Below are positions 1 to 11,771 of a stretch of DNA of 64,000 nt, piece by piece. Origin of the DNA: Artocarpus heterophyllus (Eukaryota; Streptophyta; Magnoliopsida; Rosales; Moraceae); contig CM046335.1 of NCBI GenBank assembly GCA_025403435.1, positions 2,770,368 to 2,834,367 of the forward strand, written 5' to 3'. The notes below the pieces were generated by a model, which was not told where the DNA came from, searched no databases, and saw only the letters and a list, made by a program, of their open reading frames with translations. How positions within the stretch are numbered: position 1 is the stretch's first letter; each line of letters starts with the position of its first letter. The position numbers and the translations under genes are program-made.

Positions 1-3000
1 TTTATGGAAGCTGGCTGGCACATGACAGACATCTTTTCTTTAAAAAAAAATTGATTTTAAAGGTAAAACATCTTTTTACTTCTTGCTTTAGCAAAGATCT
101 GGCCTTTTTAAATGATTCAAAAAATAAAGACCGTGAAGATGTTTATGGAAGCTAGCTGGCACTTAATAGACATCTTTTGTTTAAAAATTTTGATTTTAAT
201 GGAAAAAAATCTTTTTACTCCCTGCTTTTGCAAAGATCTTGCCTTCCCAATTGTGGCAAATGGCTTTATCTCTAATTTTCTCCTAAAAAAAATCATTTTT
301 TACATCTTGCTTTTGTAAAGATCTTGCGTTCCCACGTTGGCCCATGGCTTTATCTCCCATTTTCTCTTGTCAGTCGCTTTTTAAATGATTCAAAAAATAA
401 AGAGGATGAATATATTTATGGAAGCTGGCTGGCACATGACAAACATCTTTTCTTTTAAAAAATTTGATTTTAGAGGTAAAACATCTTTTTACTTCTCGCT
501 TTAGCAAAGATCAGGCCTTTTTAAATGATTCAAAAAATAAAGACCATGAATATGTTTATGGAAGCTAGCTGGCACTTAATTGACATCTTTTGTTTAAAAA
601 ATTTGATTTTAATGGTAAAACATCTTTTTACTCCTTGCTTTTGCAAAGATCTTGCCTTCCCCATCTTGGCTAATGGCTTTATCTCCCATTTTCTCCTAAA
701 AAAAATTCATTTTTTAGATCTTGCTTTTGCAAAGATCTTGCGTTCCCACGTTGGCCCATGGCTTTGTCCCCCATTTTCTCTTGTCAGTCGCTTTTTAAAT
801 GATTCAAAAAATAAAGAGCATGAATATATTTATGGAAGCTGGCTGGCACATGATAGACATCTTTTCTTTGAAAAAATTTGATTTTAAAGGTAAAACATCT
901 TTTTACTTTATTATTTAGCAAAGATCAGGCCTTTTTAAATGATTCAAAAAATAAAGAACATGAATATGTTTATGGAAGCTAGCTGGCACTTAATAGACAT
1001 CTTTTGTTTAAAAAAATTTGATTTTAATGGTAAAACATCTTTTTACTCCTTGCTTTTGCAAAGATCTTGCCTTCCCCTTCTTGGCTAATGGCTTTATCTC
1101 CTATTTTCTCCTAAAAAAAATTCATTTTTTCCTTCTTGCTTTTGCAAAGATCTTGCGTTCCCACGTTGGACCATGGCTTTATCTCCCATTTTCTCTTGTC
1201 AGTCGCATTTTAAATGATTCAAAAAATAAAGAGCATGAATATAATAAAGGAAGCTGGCTGGCACATGACAGACATCTTTTCTTTTAAAAAAAATTGATTT
1301 TAAAGGTAAAACATCTTTTTACTTCATTATTTAGCAAAGATCTGGCCTTTTTAAATGATTCAAAAAATAAAGACCATGAATATGTTTATGGAAGCTAGCT
1401 GGCACTTAATAGACATCTTTTGTTTAAAAAATTTGATTTTAATGGCAAAACATCTTTTTACTCCTTGCTTTTGCAAAGATCTTGCCTTCCCCATCTTGGC
1501 TAATGGCTTTATCTCCCATTTTCTCCTAAAAAAAAATTCATTTTTTACTTCTTGCTTTTGCAAAGATCTTGTGTTCCCAAGTTGGCCCATGGCTTTATCT
1601 CCCATTTTCTCTTGTCAGTCGCTTTTTAAATGATTCAAAAAATAAAGAGCGTGAATATATTTATGGAAGCTGGCTGGCACATGAGAGAAATATTTTCTTT
1701 AAAAAAAATTGATTTTAAAGGTAAAACATCTTTTTACTTCTTGCTTTAGCAAAGATCTGGCCTTTTTAAATGATTCAAAAAATAAAGACCATGAATATGT
1801 TTATGGAAGCTAGCTGGCACTTAATAGACATCTTTTGTTTAAAAAATTTTGATTTTAATGGTAAAACATCTTTTTACTCCTTGCTTTTGCAAAGATCTTG
1901 CCTTCCCCATCTTGGCTAATGGCTTTATCTCCTATTTTCTCCTAAAAAAAATTCATTTTTTACTTCTTGCTTTTGCAAAGATCTTGCGTTCGCACGTTGG
2001 CCCATGGCTTTATCTCCCATTTTCTCTTGTTAGTCGCTTTTTAAATGATTCAAAAAATAAAGAGCATGAATATATTTATGGAAGCTGGCTGGCACATGAT
2101 AGACATCTTTTCTTTGAAAAAATTTGATTTTAAAGGTAAAACATCTTTTTACTTCATTATTTAGCAAAGATCAGGCCTTTTTAAATGATTCAAAAAATAA
2201 AGAACATGAATATGTTTATGGAAGCTAGCTGGCACTTAATAGACATCTTTTGTTTAAAAAAATTTGATTTTAATGGTAAAACATCTTTTTACTCCTTGCT
2301 TTTGCAAAGATCTTGCCTTCCCCTTCTTGGCTAATGGCTTTATCTCCTATTTTCTCCTAAAAATAATTCATTTTTTCCTTCTTGCTTTTGCAAAGATCTT
2401 GCGTTCCCACGTTGGACCATGGCTTTATCTCCCATTTTCTCTTGTCAGTCGCTTTTTAAATGATTCAAAAAATTAAGAGCATGAATATAATAATGGAAGA
2501 TGGCTGGCACATGACAGACATCTTTTCTTTTAAAAACAAAATGATTTTAAAGGTAAAACATCTTTTTACTTCATTATTTAGAAAAGATCTGGCCTTTTTA
2601 AATGATTCTAAAAATAAAGACCATGAAGATGTTTATGGAAGCTAGCTGGCACTTAATAGACATCTTTTGTTTAAAAATTTTGATTTTAATGGTAAAACAT
2701 CTTTTTACTCCTTGCTTTTGCAAAGATCGTGCCTTCCCCATCTTGGCTAAGGGCTTTATCTCTAATTTTCTCCTTAAAAAAATCATTTTTTACATCTTGC
2801 TTTTGCAAAGATCTTGCGTTCCCACGTTGGCCCATGGCTTTATCTCCCATTTTCTCTTGTCAGTCGCTTTTTAAATGATTCAAAAAATAATTAGCATGAA
2901 TATATTTAATGAAGCTGGCGGGCACATGAGAGACATCTTCTCTTTAAAAGAAAATTGATTTTAAAGGTAAAACATCTTTTTACTTGTTGCTTTTGCAAAG

Positions 3001-6000
3001 ATCATGCCTTCCCTATCTTGGCTAGTGGCTTTATCTCCCATTTTCTCCTAAAAAAATTCATTTTTTACTTCTTGCTTTTGCAAAGATCTTGCGTTCCCAA
3101 GTTGGCCCATGGCTTTATCTCCCACTTTCTCTTGTCAGTCGCTTTTTAAATGATTCAAAAAATAAAGAGCGTGAATATATTTATGGAAGCTGGCTGGCAC
3201 ATGAGAGACATCTTTTCTTTAAAAAAAAAAATTGATTTTGAAGGTAAAACATCATTTTACTTCTTGCTTTAGCAAAGATCTGGCCTTTTTAAATGATTCA
3301 AAAAATAAAGACCATGAATATGTTTATGGAAGCTAGCTGGCACTTAATAGACATCTTTTGTTTAAAAAATTTTGATTTTAATGGTAAAACATCTTTTTAC
3401 TCCTTGCTTTTGCAAAGATCTTGCCTTCCCCATCTTGGCTAATGGCTTTATCTCCCATTTTCTCCTAAAAACAAATTCATTTTTTACTTCTTGCTTTTGC
3501 AAAGATCTTGCGTTCCCATGTTGGCCCATGGCTTTATCTCCCATTTTCTCTTGTCAGTCGCTTTTTAAATAATTCAAAAAATAAAGAGCGTGAATATATT
3601 TATGGAAGCTGGCTGGCACATGAGAGAAAACTTTTCTTTAAAAAAAAATTGATTTTAAAGTTAAAACATCTTTTTACTTCTTGCTTTAGCAAAGATCTGG
3701 CCTTTTTAAATGATTCAAAAAATAAAGACCATGAAGATGTTTATGGAAGCTAGCTGGCACTTAATAGACATCTTTTGTTTAAAAATTTTGATTTTAATGG
3801 TAAAACATCTTTTTACTCCTTGCTTTTGCAAAGATCCTGCCTTCCCCATCGTGGCTAATGGCTTTATCTCTAATTTTCTCCTAAAAAAAAATCATTTTTG
3901 ACATCTTGCTTTTGCAAAGATCTTGCGTTCCCACGTTGGCCCATGGCTTTATCTCCCATTTTCTCTTGTCAGTCGCTTTTTAAATGATTCAAAAAATAAA
4001 GAGCATGAATATATTTATGGAAGCTGGCTGGCACATGACAAACATCTTTTCTTTAAAAAATATTGATTTTAGAGGTAAAACATCTTTTTACTTCTCGCTT
4101 TAGCAAAGATCTGGCGTTTTTAAATGATTCAAAAAATAAAGACCATGAATATGTTTATGGAAGCTATCTGGCACTTAATAGACATCTTTTGTTTAAAAAA
4201 ATTGATTTTAATGGTAAAACATCTTTTTACTCCTTGCTTTTGCAAAGATCATGCCTTCCCTATCTTGGCTAATGGCTTCATCTGCCATTTTCTCCAAAAA
4301 AAAAAATTCATTTTTTACTTCTTGCTTTTGCAAAGATCTTGCGTTCCCATGTTGGCCCATGGCTTTATCTCCCATTTTCTCTTGTCAGTCGCTTTTTAAA
4401 TAATTCAAAAAATAAAGAGCGTGAATATATTTATGGAAGCTGGCTGGCACATAAGAGAAAACTTTTCTTTAAAAAAAAATTGATTTTAAAGTTAAAACAT
4501 CTTTTTACTTCTTGCTTTAGCAAAGATCTGGCCTTTTTAAATGATTCAAAAAATAAAGACCATGAAGATGTTTATGGAAGCTAGCTGGCACTTAATAGAC
4601 ATCTTCTGTTTAACAATTTTGATTTTAATGGTAAAACATCTTTTTACTGCTTGCTTTTGCAAAGATCTTGCCTTCCCCATCTTGGCTAAGGGCTTTATCT
4701 CTAATTTTCTCCTTAAAAAAATCATTTTTTACATCTTGCTTTTGCAAAGATCTTGCGTTCCCATGTTGGCCCATGGATTTATCTCCCATTTTCTCTTGTC
4801 AGTCGCTTTTTAAATGATTCAAAAAATAATTAGCATTAATATATTTAATGAAGCTGGCGGGCACATGAGAGACATCTTCTCTTTAAAAGAAAATTGATTT
4901 TAAAGGTAAAACATCTTTTTACTTGTTGCTTTTGCAAAGATCATGCCTTCCCTATCTTGGCTACCGGCTTTATCTCCCATTTTCTCCTAAAAAAATTCAT
5001 TTTTTACTTCTTGCTTTTGCAAAGATCTTGCGTTCCCAAGTTGGCCCATGGCTTTATCTCCCACTTTCTCTTGTCAGTCGCTTTTTAAATGATTCAAAAA
5101 ATAAAGAGCGTGAATATATTTATGGAAGCTGGCTGGCACATGAGAGACATCTTTTCTTTAAAAAAAATTTGATTTTAAAGGTAAAACATCTTTTTACTTC
5201 TTGCTTTAGCAAAGACCTGGCCTTTTTAAATGATTCAAAAAATGAAGACCATGAATATGTTTATGGAAGCTAGCTGGCACTTAATAGACATCTTTTGTTC
5301 AAAAAATTTTGATTTCAATGGTAAAACATCTTTTTACTCCTTGCTTTTGCAAAGATCTTGCCTTCCCCATCTTGGCTAATGGCTTTATCTCCCATTTTCT
5401 CCTAAAAAAAATTCATTTTTTACTTCTTGCTTTTGCAAAGATCTTGCGTTCCCACGTTGGTTCATGGCTCTATCTCCCATTTTCTCTTGTCAGTCGCTTT
5501 TTAAATGATTCAAAAAATAAAGAGCATGAATATATTTATGGAAGCTGGCTGGCACATGAGAGACATCTTTTCTAAAAAAAAAAATTGATTTTAAAGGTAA
5601 AACATCTTTTTACTTCTTGCTTTAGTAAAGATCTGGCCTTGTTAAATGATTCAAAAAATAAAGACAATGAATATGTTTATGGAAGCTAGCTGGCACTTAA
5701 TAGACATCTTTTGTTTAAAAAATTTGATTTTAATGGTAAAACATCTTTTTACTCCTTGCTTTTGCAAAGATCTTGCCTTCCCCATCTTGGCTAATGGCTT
5801 TATCTCCCATTTTCTCCAAAAAAAAATTCATTTTTTACTTCTTGCTTTTTCAAAGATCTTGCGTTCCCACGTTGGCCCATGGCTTTATCTCCCATTTTCT
5901 CTTGTCAGTCGCTTTTTAAATGATTCAAAAAATAAAGAGCGTGAATATATTTATGGAAGCTAGCTGGCACATGAGAGAAATCTTTTCTTTAAAAAAAATT

Positions 6001-9000
6001 TGATTTTAAAGGTAAAACATCTTTTTACTTCTTGCTTTAGCAAAGATCTGGCCTTTTTAAATGATTCAAAAAATAAAGACCATGAATATGTTTATGGAAG
6101 CTAGCTGGCACTTAATAGACATCTTTTGTTTAAAAGATTTTGATTTCAATGGTAAAACATCTTTTTACTCCTTGCTTTTGCAAAGATCTTGCCTTCCCCA
6201 TCTTGGCTAATGGCTTTATCTCCCATTTTCTCCTAAAAAAAATTCATTTTTTACTTCTTGCATTTGCAAAGATCTTGCATTCCCACGTTGGCCCATGGCT
6301 TTATCTCCCATTTTCTCTTGTCAGTCGCTTTTTAAATGATTCAAAAAATAAAGAGCCTGAATATATTTAATGAAGCTGGCTGGCACATGAGAGACATCTT
6401 TTCTTTAAAAGAAAATTGATTTTAAAGGTAAAACATCTTTTTACTTCTTGCTTTGCAAAGATCATGCCTTCCCTATCTTGGCTACTGGCTTTATCTCCCA
6501 TTTTCTCCTAAAAAAAATTCATTTTTTACTTCTTGCTTTTGCAAAGATCTTGCGTTCCCAAGTTGGCCCAAGGCTTTATCTCCCATTTTCTCTTGTCAGT
6601 CGCTTTTTAAATGATTCAAAAATAAAGAGCGTGAATATATTTATGGAAGCTGGCTGGCACATGAGAGACATCTTTTCTTTAAAAAAAAAATTGATTTCAA
6701 AGGTAAAACATCTTTTTACTTCTTGCTTTAGGAAAGATCTGGCCTTTTTAAATGATTCAAAAAATAAAGACCATGAATATGTTTATGGAAGCTAGCTGGC
6801 ACTTAATAGACATCTTTTGTTTAAAAAAATTTGATTTTAATGGTAAAACATCTTTTTCTCCTTGCTTTTGCAAAGATCTTGCCTTCCCCTTCTTGGCTAA
6901 TGGCTTTATCTCCCATTTTCTCCTAAAAAAAATTCATTTTTTACTTCTTGCTTTTGCAAAGATCTTGCGGTCCCACGTTGGCCCATGGCTTTATCTCCCA
7001 TTTTCTCTTGTTAGTCGCTTTTTAAATGATTCAAAAAATAAAGAGCATGAATATATTTATGGAAGCTGGCTGGCACATGATAGACATCTTTTCTTTGAAA
7101 AAAATTGATTTTAACGGTAAAACATCTTTTTACTTCATTATTTAGCAAAGATCGGGCCTTTTTAAATGATTCAAAAAATAAAGAACATGAATATGTTTAT
7201 GGAAGCTAGCTGGCACTTAATAGACATCTTTTGTTTAAAAAATTTTGATTTTAATGGTAAAACATCTTTTACTCCTTGCTTTTGCAAAGTTCTTGCCTTC
7301 CCCTTCTTGGCTAATGGCTTTATCTCCTATTTTCTCCTAAAAAAAATTCATTTTTTACTTCTTGCTTTTGCAAAGATCTTGCGTTCCCACGTTGGCCCAT
7401 GGCTTTATCTCCCATTTTCTCTTGTTAGTCGCTTTTTAAATGATTCAAAAAATAAAGACCATGAATATGTTTATGGAAGCTAGCTGGCACATAATAGACA
7501 TCTTTTGTTTTAAAAAAATTGATTTTAATGGTAAAACATCTTTTTACTCCTTGCTTTTGCAAAGATCTTGCCTTCCCCATCTTGGCTAATGGCTTTATCT
7601 CCCATTACATCTTTTTAAAAAATTCATTTTTTACTGCTTGCTTTTGCAAAGATCTTGCGTTCCCACGTTGGCCCATGGCTTTATCTCTCATTTTCTCTTG
7701 TCAGTCACTTTTCAAATGATTCAAAAAATAAAGAGCATGAATATACTTTTTGAAGCTAGCTGGCACATGAGAGACATCTTTTCTTTAAAAAAAAAATTAT
7801 TTTAAAGGTAAAACATCTTTTTACTTCTTGCTTTTGCAAAATCTTGCCTTCCCTATCTTGGCTAATGGCTTTATCTCCCATTTTCTCCTAAAAAAATTCA
7901 TTTTTTACTTCTTGCTTTTGCAAAGATCTTGCGTTCCCACGTTGGCCCATGGCTTTATCTCCCATTTTCTCTTGTCAGCCGCATTTTAAATGATTCAAAA
8001 AATAAAGAACATGAATATATTTATGGAAGCTGGCTGGCACATGAGAGACATCTTTTCTTCAAAAAAAAAATTGATTTTAAAGGTACAACATCTTTTTACT
8101 TCTTACTTTAGCAAAGATGTGGCCTTTTTAAATGATTCAAAAAATAAAGACCATGAATATGTTTATGGAAGCTAGCTGGCACTTAATAGACATCTTTTGT
8201 TTAAAAAAAAATTATTTTAATGGTAAAATATCTTTTTACTCATTGCTTTTGCAAAGATCTTGCCTTCCCCTTCTTGGCTAATGGCTTTATCTCCCATTTT
8301 CTCCTAAAAAAAATTCATTTTTTACTTCTTGCTTTTGCAAAGATCTTGCGTTGCCACGTTGGCCCATGGCTTTATCTCCCATTTTCTCTTGTCAGTCGCT
8401 TTTTAAATGATTCAAAAAATAAAGAGCATGAATATATTTATGGAAGCTGGCTGCCACATGACAGACATCTTTTCTTTAAAAAAAATTGATTTTAAAGGTA
8501 AAACATCTTTTTACTTCTTGCTTTAGCAAAGGTCTGGCCTTTTTAAGTGATTCAAAAAATAAAGACCATGAATATGTTTATGGAAGCTAGCTGGCACTTA
8601 ATAGACATCTTTTGTTTAAAAAAATTTGATTTTAATGATAAAACATCTTTTTAGTCCTTGCTTTTGCAAAGATCTTGTCTTCCCCATCTTGGCTAATGGC
8701 TTTATCTCCCATTTTCTCCTAAAAAAAATTCATTTTTTACTTCTTGCTTTTGCAAAGATCTTGCGTTCCCATGTTGGCCCATGGTTTTATCTCCCATTTT
8801 CTCTTGTCAGTCGCTTTTTAAATGATTCAAAAAATAAAGAGCATGAATATATTTATAGAAGCTGGCTGACACATGAGAGACATCTTTTCCTTTTAAAAAA
8901 ATTGATTTTAAAGGTAAAACATCTTTTTACTCATTGCTTTTACAAAGATCTTGCCTTCCCTATCTTGGCTAATGCCTTTATCTCCCATTTTCTCCTAAAA

Positions 9001-11771
9001 AAAATTCATTTTTTACTTCTTGCTTGTGCAAAGATCTTGCGTTCCCGCGTTGGCCCATGGCTTTATCTCCCATTTTCTCTTGTCAGTCGGTTTTTAAATG
9101 ATTCAAAAAATAAAGAGCATGAATATATTTATGGAAGCTGGCTGGCACATTACAGACATCTTTTCTTTAAAAAAAAATTGATTTTAAAGGTAAAACATCT
9201 TTTTACTTCTTGCTTTAGCAAAGATCTGGCCTTTTTAAATGATTCAAAAAATAAAAACCATGAATATGTTTATGGAAGCTAGCTGGCACTTAATAGACAT
9301 CTTTTGTTTAAAAAAATTGATTTTAATGGTAAAACATCTTTTTACTCCTTGCTTTTGCAAAGATCTTGCCTTCCCCATCTTGGCTAATGGCTTTATCTCC
9401 CATTTTCTCCAAAAAAAAATTCATTTTTCACTTTTTGATTTTGCAAAGATCTTGCGTTCCCACGTTGGCCTATGGCTTTGTCTCCCATTTGCTCTTTTCA
9501 GTCGCTTTTTAAATGATTCAAAAAATAAAGAGCATGAATATATTTTTGGAAGCTGGCTGACACATGAGAGACATCTTTTCTTTAAAAAAAAATTGATCTT
9601 AAAGGTAAAACATCTTTTTGCTCCTTGCTTTTGCAAAGATCTTGCCTTCCCTATCTTGGCTAATGGCTTTATCTCCCAATTCTCCTAAAAAAAATTCTTT
9701 TTTTGCTTCTTGCTTTTGCAAAGATCTTGCGTTCCTACGTTGGCCCATGGCTTTATCTTCCATTTTTTCTTGTCAGTCGCTTTTAAAATGATTCAAAAAA
9801 TATAGAGCGTGAATATATTTATGGAAGCTAGCTGGCACATGAGAGACATCTTTTCTTTAAAAAAAAATTGATTTTAATGGTCAAACATCTCTTTACTTCT
9901 TGCTTTAGCAAAGATCTGGCCTTTTTAATTGATTCAAAAAATAAAGACCTTGAATATGTTTATGGAAGGTAGTTGGCACTTAATAGACTTCTTTTGTTTA
10001 AAAAAATTTGATTTTAATGGTAAAACATCTTTTTACTCCTTGCTTTTGCAAAGATCTTGCGTTCCCACGTTGGCCCATGGCTTTATCTCCCATTTTCTCT
10101 TGTCAGCCGCATTTTAAATGATTCAAAAAATAAAGAACATGAATATATTTATGGAAGCTGGCTGGCACATGAGAGACATCTTTTCTTCAAAAAAAAAATT
10201 GATTTTAAAGGTACAACATCTTTTTACTTCTTACTTTAGCAAAGATGTGGCCTTTTTAAATGATTCAAAAAATAAAGACCATGAATATGTTTATGGAAGC
10301 TAGCTGGCACTTAATAGACATCTTTTGTTTAAAAAAAAATTATTTTAATGGTAAAATATCTTTTTACTCATTGCTTTTGCAAAGATCTTGCCTTCCCCTT
10401 CTTGGCTAATGGCTTTATCTCCCATTTTCTCCTAAAAAAAATTCATTTTTTACTTCTTGCTTTTGCAAAGATCTTGCGTTGCCACGTTGGCCCATGGCTT
10501 TATCTCCCATTTTCTCTTGTCAGTCGCTTTTTAAATGATTCAAAAAATAAAGAGCATGAATATATTTATGGAAGCTGGCTGCCACATGACAGACATCTTT
10601 TCTTTAAAAAAAATTGATTTTAAAGGTAAAACATCTTTTTACTTCTTGCTTTAGCAAAGGTCTGGCCTTTTTAAGTGATTCAAAAAATAAAGACCATGAA
10701 TATGTTTATGGAAGCTAGCTGGCACTTAATAGACATCTTTTGTTTAAAAAAATTTGATTTTAACGATAAAACATCTTTTTAGTCCTTGCTTTTGCAAAGA
10801 TCTTGCCTTCCCCATCTTGGCTAATGGCTTTATCTCCCATTTTCTCCAAAAAAAAATTCATTTTTCACTTTTTGATTTTGCAAAGATCTTGCGTTCCCAC
10901 GTTGGCCTATGGCTTTGTCTCCCATTTGCTCTTTTCAGTCGCTTTTTAAATGATTCAAAAAATAAAGAGCATGAATATATTTTTGGAAGCTGGCTGACAC
11001 ATGAGAGACATCTTTTCTTTAAAAAAAAATTGATTTTAAAGGTAAAACATCTTTTTGCTCCTTGCTTTTGCAAAGATCTTGCCTTCCCTATCTTGGCTAA
11101 TGGCTTTATCTCCCAATTCTCCTAAAAAAAATTCTTTTTTTGCTTCTTGCTTTTGCAAAGATCTTGCGTTCCTACGTTGGCCCATGGCTTTATCTTCCAT
11201 TTTTTCTTGTCAGTCGCTTTTAAAATGATTCAAAAAATATAGAGCGTGAATATATTTATGGAAGCTAGCTGGCACAAGAGAGACATCTTTTCTTTAAAAA
11301 AAAATTGATTTTAATGGTCAAACATCTCTTTACTTCTTGCTTTAGCAAAGATCTGGCCTTTTTAATTGATTCAAAAAATAAAGACCTTGAATATGTTTAT
11401 GGAAGGTAGTTGGCACTTAATAGACTTCTTTTGTTTAAAAAAATTTGATTTTAATGGTAAAACATCTTTTTACTCCTTGCTTTTGCAAAGATCTTGCCTT
11501 CCCCATCTTGGCTAATGGCTTTATCTCCCATTTTCTCCTAAAAAATATTCATTTTTTACTACTTGTTTTTGCAAAGATCTTGCGTTCCCACGTTGGCCCA
11601 TGGCTTTATCTCCCATTTTCTCTTGTCAGTCGCTTTTTAAATGATTCAAAAAATAAAGAGCTTGAATATATTTATAGAAGCTAGCTGGCATATGAGAGAC
11701 ATCTTTTCTTTAAAAAAAAAATTTATTTTAAAGGTAAAACATCTTTTTACTTCTTGCTTTTGCAAAGATCT
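1..11771 (+). repeat. Tandem satellite array, ~415-bp higher-order unit
   Basis: The stretch is an uninterrupted tandem array, about 28 units long. The landmark GAAGCTGGCTGGCAC recurs with its GGCTGGCAC part at 13, 427, 841, 1256, 1672, 2087 and 2502, so the period is 414-416 bp. Each unit joins a 141-bp module (with CTTTAGCAAAGATCTGGCC) to a ~274-bp module that contains two consecutive GCTTTTGCAAAGATCTTGC blocks, one followed by CTTCCCC and one by GTTCCCACG. Some units are only ~275 bp (for example 2917 to 3192) because one 141-bp module is missing. The array enters from the left edge and is cut on the right by an LTR at 11,772. The many short open frames in it, up to 218 codons, are by-products of a period that is not a multiple of three combined with poly-A/T tracts, and I do not regard them as genes. 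Array extent is seen directly; any centromeric or heterochromatic role is inference. Confidence 0.95.
10039..11485 (+). repeat. Recently re-duplicated block inside the satellite array
   Basis: The first half of this block matches about 7,911-8,670 almost base for base at an offset of 2,128, including private variants such as CAGCCGCATTTT and GGTACAACATC. From about 10,800 the match switches to 9,360-10,050 at an offset of 1,437. The block is therefore a copy of 7.9-10.05 kb that lacks about 691 bp in the middle. This is the pattern expected of unequal exchange within an array. Confidence 0.85.

Noticed and set aside
1360..1605. Minus-strand frames in the satellite array (also 9,421-9,636 and 10,858-11,073)
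   Set aside because: Same explanation: repeat-derived frames without start context or family resemblance.
8626..9282. 218-codon open frame in the satellite array
   Set aside because: It is built entirely of satellite units; equivalent frames recur in other phases along the array and translate to repeated LAFAKILRSHVGPWLYLPFS-like text with no gene signals.
1..11771. CRISPR-like array
   Set aside because: Units are contiguous ~415-bp satellites with no unique spacers, in a plant nuclear context.
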